Assembly (NCBI GenBank): GCA_022925895.1
Contig: JAKSYS010000409.1
Span: forward strand, 1-55,172
Direction of reading: 5' to 3'
DNA length: 55,172 nt
Source: Fragilaria crotonensis
Taxonomy: Eukaryota; Bacillariophyta; Fragilariophyceae; Fragilariales; Fragilariaceae
Position numbers and translations under genes: made by a program. This document shows positions 11,212-19,660 of the stretch, in pieces; within the stretch, counting starts at the first letter, position 1; each line of letters starts with the position of its first letter. Under the pieces are notes generated by a model that made no database searches, had not been told where the DNA came from, and worked only from the letters and a program-made list of their open reading frames with translations.

Positions 11212-11760
11212 CCACCACTTTACACATTCTCCAGGAACAAGGGTGCTCATGATAATGGGGGGAGGCTGTGGTTGGTCACAGGTGGGAATGAGGAAATACG
11301 ATGAATTATACATGGCCATCAAGAATGATAGAAAGAAATCAACCACCCCAACATTCAACCAGGAACTACTTAAAATGTTTCTGTCCAGAAGGAAAAAGGA
11401 GTCTGGCCGGGGGGTCAGGAAACAATTTGATGACAAGGGTAAGAAACGCCCACACAAGTGCATTGATGTATTTGACGAGGACTCTGATGAGGAGGATGAT
11501 AACTACTCCAGTCATCTTGCTCCTGAACTTGTCTACAGTGAATTGAAAGTGGAGGCAGTTTAGAATAGATCAGACACTTAGTAATGAATAGTAGAATGGT
11601 TCATCAAAGCCACACGAATAGGCACAATTAAAACTAATCTCCAACAAAAGTTAAAATGAGCGACAATAACATCTATTATATGAACAATGTCAGCTCAGAA
11701 CTACTGAGGTGATTACTTCATACACACTACACAGCAAACTTCTTCTTTTCGAATATCTAA

Positions 11761-11975
11761 TTCAGGAATTGAAATTCATGATCACAAATGAAGAAGTGGT
11801 ATAGTTCATATATTTAGAGTCCAAGAGTTCAGGAATCCCACCAGTGTTAGTAAAAATGAGTCAGTGAAATTCAGGAATTGAAATTTTGGAGCTCAGGAAT
11901 GCAAAGTATGAGCTCCTATGCAAGAGATGAAAAAGTTCAGGAAAAATAAATTTCAGAGTTCAGGAATACGAGGAA
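11761..11975. repeat. Right subterminal TTCAGGA repeats
   Basis: At least six TTCAGGAA-type motifs (near 11761, 11828, 11870, 11893, 11936, 11959) mirror those of the left arm. A short hairpin with arms TTTTTACCTA and TAGGTAAAAA lies just inside the TIR (12018-12042). Confidence 0.65.
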
Positions 11976-12103
11976 ACCCGCTTCATACACATGATGTACA
12001 AGCTCTTTAGTCCTAAGTTTTTACCTATATTTTAGGTAAAAATTATGAACAAAAAATTATCATATCAAAGATAATTGGTTTTTCATATCCAAGAGCCGAC
12101 TTG

Positions 12104-12124
12104 GTTTTGGCACCCTTAGATGTA
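12104..12124 (-). repeat. Right terminal inverted repeat of the 12 kb transposon
   Basis: GTTTTGGCACCCTTAGATGT plus A is the exact reverse complement of 127-147. Confidence 0.8.
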
Positions 12125-13117
12125 ATTGAGAAGTAGCACACAATTGATAGAACTAGTAGTAGGATCAGGTGCTTCTTTCACACAGAAAAAATCAGCAGGA
12201 GATGAGTGGAGGGCTGCAGGTCATATTATTATCAAGGAAACCTTCATCAAAACAGTCATTTACCAAGAGACTGTCGGTGTGTGTGATTGATTCTGGAATC
12301 TTATGTTTGAACACTGGCTGGCTCTTGGGAGGAAGGAGGTTGCCTCAAACATGCATGAGCTTTGAAGCGATTGTAGAACAATACATCTGTTGATGGTTCC
12401 GTGGCACCATTCCATGAACCACCTCTTTTTCTGCTTGTTCTTTGGATCTGGTATTTGTTGTCATGAGCTACCGACTACTGTTGAGGCATCCAACCAATGC
12501 TACTTTACCAGCAATTGAAGCAGAGTGCAGCAGCTATGATGGTAGCTCTAATACTTTCCGCTGGTGCTTTGAATGATGATGCTGGCTGGACTACCAAGAA
12601 GACCAAGGCTGGAAGGCCATAGTATCAAGAACAACTTCTTCCTGGCATGCAGGAATCTACTTAGATACCCAAGAAGGCAGACATGTATGAATCATGAACA
12701 CCAGCTTTGTGTTAGATTTCAAAGGTATGTGAATTATGAAGACCATATTGGTGTAAGATCTACCAGGAAAGCATACTGGGGTCATGTCTTCACATTTAAG
12801 TGTGTTGTGCTGTGGAATGTGCAGGGGAATTCTTTTTATCTTATTGAAATGCTCTACTGGTTCTCACCTTTGATTGATTATGACTTACCATGTTCTGTTA
12901 ACAAGCAAATAATACACAATCCGACAAAGGAGCAGAGGAAGGCGGCATCGAGTTAAAAGGAGAGGTAAATTAAGTACTCTCTATTCTAATACGAGTACTT
13001 GATGTTGCCACTACTAGTACTTGCGCACACTGGTACCATAGTACGAGTACTGGTACTTGAACGTAGTGAAGACACGGTTGTACTGTACTCGGAGTGGGAG
13101 CGTGGGAGGTGGGAGGT
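12125..13117. other. No gene recognised
   Basis: Short frames only. A fragment near 12640-12960 has coding-like runs in alternating plus frames (LDTQEGRHV, IMNTSFVLDFK, EDHIGVRSTRKAYWGHV) interrupted by stops, possibly an old gene or element remnant; I cannot name it. From 12970 the sequence becomes rich in GTAC palindromes. Confidence 0.4.
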
Positions 13118-13341
13118 GGGAGCCCGTTTGTGTCCCCTAATCGAGCCGGCCATCACCTGCAGAAGTGTAAAGGAGTACTGACTTCTACGTTCTACTGGTA
13201 CAGTGTACGGTATTTCTATTCTCAGAGGAGCACTATGAGATTCGTACATCGCCAAATTGATTGCGACATAATTTATTGTGGATTCGATTTCTTTTTAGAA
13301 AGCTCGATCGGCTCGATTAGGGGACATCTACACGGCCTCCA
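13118..13341. mobile_element. MITE copy A of the GGGAGCCCG family
   Basis: Left end GGGAGCCCGTTTGTGTCCCC (13118). An inner perfect 18-bp inverted repeat, TGTCCCCTAATCGAGCCG, lies at 13131-13148 and 13309-13326, and the right end reads GGCCTCC near 13341. The same terminal pattern (GGGAGCCCGT, TGTCCCC, CGAGCCGGTC) occurs in two other copies in this window (35627-35798 and 39572-39788). No coding capacity; about 224 bp. Target duplication not clear. Confidence 0.7.
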
Positions 13342-13350
13342 TACTCCACA

Positions 13351-13358
13351 CTCCCGAC
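13351..13358. repeat. Target site duplication, left copy
   Basis: CTCCCGAC directly precedes the hAT-like element and recurs directly after it at 14663-14670. Confidence 0.8.
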
Positions 13359-14662
13359 CAGGCCTCCTTATTTTCGTGTAACTCCGAAAATAACGAAAAT
13401 AGCTAAATTCGGGAGTTTTGAAAACTTATTTTCGGATTAAATTCGGGAATTACCTAAATGGCATTGTTTACTCACCATTAAGTGCCCAAAAGTACACCCT
13501 TTTGTTCCATTGATGGACTACTTACTAAATAGAAAGGCTCATGAAGGTTCCTGTGTTCTTGTGTGCACTGTAAAAGTGATTCATTGGGGCAGGTGATGTT
13601 GGAAATGCTTCACTCTCTCCTAGTGTTGATCTCTTTGCAAAATGATGATGGCAAAGCCAGATTCCACCAAGCTCATACTGGGCAACACACTAGCAGTGAG
13701 CCAGAGGTCAAACAGTCTCTGAAGAAAGCAACTTGTGCATTCTATTGCATCCAATCTTGTCACTGCCTTTCAAGCTACTACACACTACTTCCTTCATGAT
13801 CACCATACTAGGCTATTCTGGCTTAGATGTCCAAAGTCGGCATCAATGCTCTCAATTTTCCTCTCAGATGTTGCCAAGAGGCAAATATTCTGATGTTGTA
13901 ATGCTCTTATGATATCACTTGGTGCCATGAAACACAGATCTTAGTTCTTGTTGAAGAACCATGCAGGAATCTCATCATTGATTTCCCAGCATTCTCTGCA
14001 ACTCCATTGCTCCACAACACCCATCCACAATTGAAAAAAATGAGATGTCATTGACTTCAGACCAGCACCATGGTATGGTGATCTTGATGCACTGCTTCCA
14101 CTTGCTTCATAGCTACTTTAATTCAACATGCATCTGCTGCACTCTTCTTGCTTATTCTACGATTTCAGTAAAATTCTTGCTCCAATCATCCTCTTAAATC
14201 AATGCAGATGTTTGCAAAGATGGCTCACAATGCTATTTGAATTGTTCAATGGTAGATCTGTTAAGATTCTATTATGTTGTGTCCACTTTCATGTCAGTTT
14301 GCTGTCAGGAGTACCAGTATTGCCAAAGCCGAAGGTTGTACGCAACAAACATACCACAGCCAACGCAGCTTTTGACACAAACACACACTCACAAATCTGC
14401 ACAGGACACTTCATATTTTAATTTTTATTGAATTCCAATGCACCTATGGACTTCTTGGGTGTGATGGGGAGATGGTTGTAACTTCAGAATTGAAATTCCG
14501 ACAGTTTTTCACCATCCCTTCGACCGTCAAAGTTCGACCATTTTTAACACGGCGTTGTACGAGAGAAAAGTGCCACGTCACCGTTATTTTCGGGAGTTTC
14601 TCAGACCTTAATTTCGGGAAAATTCCCGAAATTAATAAAAAACCCGAAAATAATGAGGCCTG
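13359..14662. mobile_element. Non-autonomous hAT-like DNA transposon (1304 bp)
   Basis: Terminal inverted repeats CAGGCCTCCTTATTTTCG (13359-13376) and its complement at 14645-14662 match at 17 of 18 positions. A perfect 8-bp direct repeat CTCCCGAC flanks the element. CAGG-type ends with an 8-bp duplication are the hallmark of the hAT superfamily. Both subterminal arms are rich in TTCGGG motifs, as hAT transposases prefer. The interior (about 13450-14450) has no frame longer than about 97 codons and no recognisable transposase, so it must be mobilised in trans. Confidence 0.8.
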
Positions 14663-14670
14663 CTCCCGAC
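14663..14670. repeat. Target site duplication, right copy
   Basis: CTCCCGAC, identical to 13351-13358. Confidence 0.8.
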
Positions 14671-15118
14671 TCCCGGTATAGTAGATGCGTTGTTACTGTA
14701 CTCTCCAGTACAGTGCCAATCCGTGCGGGTCGAATGTCTTCTTTGGGCTTAGCGGCAGTACTGTACCTCGGTCATTGTACATGTACGAGTACTGGGTTGT
14801 ATACGTACGTACATCAAGGACCTGCATGAGGTCTAATTTTTAAAATTCACGACTCTTTTCACGTGGTGGTATATTTATTAAGTTGTAGATATCAAAGGTA
14901 AGAATGAGGCGAGTACTCGTGTGTTGTACTTAGGACCATATTCTCCAACCCACTTCTGTACTTGCGCTTCGTGGCGGTCATGTCGCGCTTTCCTTATATA
15001 CAAAGTACAAAGCACTCTCCGTACTCCGGTACAAGTACGAATTGTGAGGACATCTTATACAAGTACTGCTGTACTGGAGCACGCGACGAGGATGACAAAT
15101 GCCTTTGGAGATATGACG
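14671..15118. other. No gene seen; GTAC-rich
   Basis: Contains several GTACTGTAC-like palindromes and GTAC repeats (for example 14695-14720 and 14760-14812). Only short random frames. Confidence 0.4.
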
Positions 15119-15420
15119 ACCAAAAATGTCTTCCGAAAGTTTAAGAAGAATTAAGAAGGCTGGAAATGTCTCAAGAAAGTTTAAGAAGAATTAAGAAGGC
15201 TTGGAATGTCTTAAGAATGTTTAAGAAGAATTAAGAAGGCTGGAAATGTCTTAAGAAAGTTTACGAAGAATTAAGAAGATCAAAAATATCTTAAGAAAGT
15301 TTAAGAAGAATTAAGAAGATCAAAAATTTCTTAAGAAAGTTTAAGAAGAATTAAGAAGGTCAAAAATATCTTAAGAAAGTTTAAGAAGGTCGGAAATTAC
15401 TTAAGAAGATTTAAGAAGGT
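15119..15420. repeat. 40-bp minisatellite, about 7.5 units
   Basis: Units begin at 15131, 15171, 15211, 15251, 15291 and 15331 (40 bp each), then a 30-bp deleted unit at 15371 and a partial unit at 15401. A partial tail of a previous unit is at 15119-15130. Each unit carries TTAAGAAAGTTTAAGAAGAA followed by TTAAGAAG and a variable GCTGGAAATGTC or GATCAAAAATATC tail. The first units share the GCTGGAAATGTC tail and the later ones the CAAAAAT tail. Confidence 0.9.
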
Positions 15421-15958
15421 CCAATTAAGAAATCAGAATCGATATCCAAGATTCCATAGAAAACTTCGGAGTATCTACGTGTTTCTATAACAAAATCCGT
15501 GAAGAGTTTGGATGTCTATTTGTACATATGTCAGATCTAGAAAATTGACATTAGATTTCTGTGCATGCCTTCCAAGCGAAATGTCATCGCTTGATATCTA
15601 TACCATCTACGTTTTGGTATCATTTAGTACATACACTGAATACTTCGATACGAAAGCCATTTTCAGATTTCCCAACTACTCGTAGAATAGTACTCGAGTA
15701 CTGTCTACATGTGCTGGAAGTACCGGTAGTTTTTTTCTGCGATGGAATTCGGAATGACTGTCTATCGAATTCATCCTGTGTTCGATACTCCGAACTCCGA
15801 GATCAGATGATATTCCGGAACCTCCTGGTGTCGCATATGACACACATCCTAATTCTGCACTCCAAGTAGCTTGTTTATTTACCACTGAAGCTGCTTCCTT
15901 GGTCGATTCTAAGCTGCTGCTTCTGCTACCATATCACATAAGATCACGTCTGTTGACC
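15421..15958. other. No gene recognised
   Basis: Between the minisatellite and the acidic ORF. Could include the 5' region of that ORF. No clear motif seen. Confidence 0.35.
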
Positions 15959-16242
15959 ATGTCCGAAAACATACAATCTACCAAGCCACTGCGACTGGGA
16001 TTGTCCAGCTCACTGGAGCTCAATAGCAATAATAACTTTGATGATGAAGACAACTTTGATACAGATTTCTCAGAAATCGAAGAAAACAACGTTAACGAGT
16101 ACGAGAGTGCCCATTCTACCGTCAATGATGATGAGTGGATCATCATAACGGACGACAATAGCGATAACAATGACAACCGAATGTTGAATCAATTTTCTAC
16201 GGATGATAATGTGGATGAGCCTTATGAGTTTCCGTTACAATC
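15959..16242 (+). pseudogene. Acidic Asn/Asp-rich ORF truncated by copia 1
   Basis: From the ATG at 15959 (TTGACCATGTCC) the frame encodes about 95 residues beginning MSENIQSTKP. Long Asp/Asn/Glu runs follow (NNNFDDEDNFDTDF, DDNSDNNDN), and the frame enters the LTR at 16243 and stops at 16337. Intrinsically disordered, no recognised domain. It may be the first exon of a host gene destroyed by the retrotransposon, or part of an older element. Because the sequence on the other side of copia 1 belongs to a LINE, the rest of this gene is not in the window. Confidence 0.35.
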
Positions 16243-16665
16243 TGTCCGTGCATCATTCTATATGATATTGCTACAGTACGGTACATCATATCGTAATCAC
16301 CGGTACACTGTATCTATATGGTACTGTCGCATATCCTGACCGGACTACGGTAGTCTAAAAAGGAGTGGACCTTTCCACTCCGGTCACAACTTCTATCTTA
16401 GCCGACTATTACCTCATTAGCATCTTTGCCGGTCCATTTGATCGTAAGGGTGAAGAGGTCCAGTCACAGCTCTGATATTGACAAGCATCCAATCTTCCTT
16501 ACTGTCTTCACTTGTTTCGCCCGTGTGTTTGCACCTGTTTTCAGCCGGACTCATTCGTATTCGCATTCTCATTGTCTCGGCACCGAATTGGTTCGCTTGA
16601 AGGTGCAAACCCCGCTCCCAGGCGAGCACTTGCCGACGCGTGGCCTTGGAAGGTTTGGTTTCACA
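16243..16665 (+). repeat. 5' LTR of copia 1
   Basis: Starts TGTCCGTGCATC, ends GGTTTGGTTTCACA. Colinear with 23162-23584 without indels. It contains a GGAGTGGACCTTTCCACTCC inverted repeat (16361-16380) and a segment GGTCCATTTGATCGTAAGGG shared with the LTR of copia 2. Confidence 0.92.
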
Positions 16666-16677
16666 GGTTATGAGCCC
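16666..16677 (+). promoter_or_regulatory. Primer binding site, initiator tRNA-Met anticodon arm
   Basis: GGTTATGAGCCC starts right after the 5' LTR and is the complement of GGGCUCAUAACC, the anticodon stem-loop of eukaryotic initiator tRNA-Met (yeast form). Drosophila copia uses the same internal site of a cleaved tRNA. Assigned from general knowledge of the tRNA sequence. Confidence 0.65.
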
Positions 16678-16807
16678 AAATATTGCAAGTACTTTCTACG
16701 TAATCTTCGGCTGACGCACGACCACGTCAGCAAGGTGTCAACTTCACACGTGGACCCATATTGAACGTGTGGCGTAGACTCTACCATCCTCCAAATCGTT
16801 CGTCACC

Positions 16808-18818
16808 ATGGCGGACGCTGAGGAGATCGACCGCAGCAATGACTGCATCGTGATTACCATTGACATCGAGGATTGTCCGATTGCCGAACTACCGCTCGCC
16901 GACCTTTTCAATGTGGACACGATGACACTGCGCGACAACTACCACGACCTCGTTCGTGAATCAGTTGCTCAGCAACTAGAGGACACTACATGGCTTCCTG
17001 CCGACTCCATGTCTCTCCTCACTGATGCTGGCTTCGGAATGTACCATGCCAGAGACCGTCATACAATCATTTCGCTTCGCAAACCGGCGTTTGAACGCCT
17101 TATTGTCAAACGTCTCGGGAGATCGCCCCCGCCCATCTTCTGCGGTGTACGTTCCCATATTGATCCGTTTTCTGCTCGCAGACAATGCGATCCCCACGCC
17201 TCGACGCTCTTCGACCACTGCAAGTTCGGCTAGAAGTGAGAGAGGAAGCCGGCGCTCCCGGGTACCATCTGAAGTCGATACGATTGTTTCATCGATTGCC
17301 CCTGCCATCGATGTCCCGCTTCGCGCATCAGCGCGTCCTGCTGATGGCATTCCCGCTCATGATCCAGTGGCAACGGATGATAACAACCCGGCAGACGATA
17401 CACAACCTCGCTCAGCGCCGGAGGCAGCAACGCAGGCCCCACAGGCCAATTTTCGTGGACACAATATCGATACCAGTGCTGTAGGTGAGAACGGTGGTCC
17501 TCCCTTTAGCCGTTTTCGGACACCTACCGATCAGTATGCCGGCGTGACCCCTCCACTCCGTCCTGTTTTCGAGTCCGCGACGACGACCCGTACGAATGCA
17601 TTAGTTAGAACACCGACTCGTAATCATCCGTTTTCTACAGAAGTTACTTTTGGTGCAGAAACGTTCGAAGAATACATGACACAGTTCATGTATGCGGAGG
17701 TTAAGTTCAAAGACTTCCGGAAGGCCGTTATCCCAAAGTTTGATGCTGGAAGGCGAGACTCGTTTGTTCATTGGTACAAATTGTTCTGTTCCACTTGTCT
17801 CCAATGGGGTATCTGGTGTCCTCCCTACGAATCTGCGAAAGAAGACGAAGTCCACGGTGCATGGTGGTGTTTACTCCCCGAGTCAGTCCGTCAAGCCGAT
17901 CGTTTCATGGCAGGCCTGATCTACTCAGTCCTGATCCTCGAGTCTACCTTCCCGGTTGGTTCAAAGGAACAGAACGCCGTGGAAGGATGCCCCCCCAACG
18001 CCGGATATCATGCCCTCTACGCGTTGTTCCGTCTTCATCATCCTTTGCTCCATTCGGTCCTGTCCACTGCCAACGAAATCCCTCGACAATATCGCAACGA
18101 ACCGTTCAGTCTATATATCCGTCGACTCCAGGATTTCATGGCTCGTGAACGCTTGGCTACCCGCACGTACACCGAGTCCGAAGCGCTTGATCTAGCGGTC
18201 CGCAACTTACTCCCTGATTGGCGCGCGGACTATCGGCGTTTGGTGGAGCGCGATAAACGAACGGGCCCGTCCGGAACATTGCCATTCAAGTTGTCCATGC
18301 CGCAACTTGCAACTACTTTCGTGGAGTACGCTGCCGAGACCGGTCGAGATGCACCAACCTCCTCCCACTCGGCACACCGCTCCTCGGCACCTTCTACCGG
18401 AGGTGTCATTCGCCGTATTGAGACCGCTCCCTTCTCTCGTGACTCTGGTGACAACGCGGCTGACAGCCTTGCTGATGACGAAATCGAACTCCTCGTCCGT
18501 TCAATGACCCAAAATCAGAGTGCGTCGGCGACATGCCTCGGATGTCAACAACCTGGGCACACTCTGGCGGATTGTAATCGTTTTGTCGATTACATTGTTG
18601 CAGAGAGCCTTGCGCAACGTCACCCTCAACTTAAAGCTCAGGTCGCCGCATCGCATCGTCAATTTCGCAGTCGCCTCGCCATTGCTGGTGCGCGCTCCCG
18701 TTCCGGTCCATCCACAAATGTCTCGGCTCAAATGTCTCGTACTGTTCGCAGCATCCACGCCGATCAACCCACTGTCGGAACAACCATCTCCTCTCGAGAG
18801 CCCTGCAATTCTCCCTGA
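16808..18818 (+). pseudogene. Gag of copia 1 (frameshifted)
   Basis: The first frame (ATG 16808, context ACCATGGC) encodes MADAEEIDRSND... and stops at 17231. Coding sense then continues in the frame open from 17025, with the switch near 17150-17230. Conserved Gag blocks follow: FEEYMTQFMYAEVKFKDFRK (17668-17730), the AGLIYSVLILESTFPVGSKE region and the CCHC zinc knuckle CLGCQQPGHTLADC (about 18534-18575) that binds the RNA genome. The frame stops at 18816, and homologous sequence continues in another frame (CGPTGYQQHS, from about 18838). Compared with copia 2 the order is the same. Gag would form the virus-like particle in the cytoplasm. Confidence 0.75.
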
Positions 18819-18837
18819 CGAACCATTTGATGATGAT

Positions 18838-19660
18838 TGTGGACCTACCGGATATCAACAACATTCAATCACCACGAATGTTGACGATCATGATAACAGC
18901 GATTTTGAAGAGTGTTTTGCGGCTGCAACCATGCGTTCAGTCACGATCGATGTGGCCACTGCATCTTTTGCGTTACCCACTTCGGACACGGTTGTGACCT
19001 CAGAGACTCTCGCCCCCGCAGAACCGCTGCTCCTTCGTCGTTTGGCCGCCACATATGATCCGGATTCTGATTTGTCTTTCGCTCATGCGGACAACGGCTC
19101 AATGGCATGCACTACGAACGAAGGCCTCCCTGCTTTTTGCGTATCGCCCTCTCCGACAAACAAACGTTCGTCTATTCGACGCCGGACAACACGCCCACCA
19201 TCCAACCGGTGTTGGTTTTCTCTGTGTCCCAGTCGATAATCGCGGACGTTCCGGCACTCCTGCACACGTTTTCGTACGCACGTACCACACGCCAACGATT
19301 CCGGGTATAATCATCTCCCACTCCGCCATATCCAAACAACTGGGCACGACAGGTTACCACATGTCCAGTTTTGCCGACAGTCCAGGTTTTGTTCACTTTC
19401 CTCACCGGCTTCGTCGCTCGCAGGACGTATACATTCGTTTGCAACCCATGAATTTGCGAGGTGGTTTAACGTTCACTGAGGCCCTGATTGTTCCCAGCGC
19501 CGACGCTCATTTGAAACCCTTGCCCAGAGAGTTATCTGTACGCCGATTGTGTACTGACCATGCACCCGTTCCAACAACCCCTGTTTCGCTTCTTGATCCA
19601 ACAGACGGTATGCATTGCAAACCATGTCATGTCCCACCGGAGCCGGATTTTCTCTAGGCC
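18838..19660 (+). pseudogene. Gag-Pol linker and aspartic protease region of copia 1
   Basis: Three frames are used in turn. The first ends near 19130 and holds SFAHADNGSMACTTN, whose DNGS (19090-19101) sits where retropepsins have D-T/S-G. The second carries LLFAYRPLRQTNVRLFDAG, FVRTYHTPTIPGIIISHSAIS and LRGGLTFTEALI, and stops at 19655. The third begins near 19615 and continues into integrase. The same DNGS motif occurs in copia 2, which supports a real variant protease rather than an error. Protease would cleave the Gag-Pol polyprotein in the particle. Confidence 0.6.

Larger units (their letters stand above)
10057..11563 (+). pseudogene. Spliced accessory gene of the 12 kb transposon, function unknown
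   Basis: I start it at the ATG at 10057 (ACCATGGC context). The first ~85 residues are basic then acidic (SSRKQRRDFIRGVKRV, followed by a run of eight Glu). A shift-prone part follows (10318-10440). It then reads HFSEDEKTLCGFIMKHTNIR...WWLGMRRIVVKH (10470-10565) and SISDEAFILLCLINYGKRW (10927-10980). Two introns are visible (11011-11087, 11130-11211). The last exon has GWSQVGMRKYDELYMAIK followed by a Lys-rich and an acidic tail. A +1 break lies in the G6 run at 11255-11260. I do not recognise the family by name. Its place inside the transposon and the helix-rich aromatic pattern suggest a DNA- or histone-binding accessory protein; this is inference. Confidence 0.5.
127..12124. mobile_element. 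~12 kb DNA transposon with TIRs, three gene remnants
   Basis: A 21-bp perfect inverted repeat (127-147 and 12104-12124) brackets three gene remnants: a plus-strand GNAT/Ulp1/papain-like gene, a minus-strand transposase and a plus-strand spliced accessory gene. Both subterminal arms are studded with TTCAGGA-type short repeats. The cargo (Ulp1-like cysteine protease plus a large DDE-type transposase) resembles the KDZ/Plavaka/CACTA-like assemblage of eukaryotic DNA transposons; the exact superfamily is uncertain. No 8-bp target duplication is visible at the ends. Both ends carry TA, which is compatible with a 2-bp TA duplication but proves nothing because the motif is symmetrical. All three genes carry frameshifts, so the copy is probably non-autonomous now. 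Confidence 0.7.

Noticed and set aside
120-12131. 8-bp target duplication around the 12 kb element
   Set aside because: CCACACCT on the left and AATTGAGA on the right do not match; only the symmetrical TA is shared.
15119-15420. CRISPR-like array
   Set aside because: Units are contiguous 40-bp tandem repeats without unique spacers, and the sequence is eukaryotic.
16666-16680. A tRNA gene near the 5' LTR
   Set aside because: Only the anticodon-arm complement is present, as in a primer site; no cloverleaf or TTCGA box around it.
18520-19239. Independent 239-codon gene
   Set aside because: It overlaps Gag in another frame; only its second half is coding and it belongs to the frameshifted Gag-protease region of copia 1.
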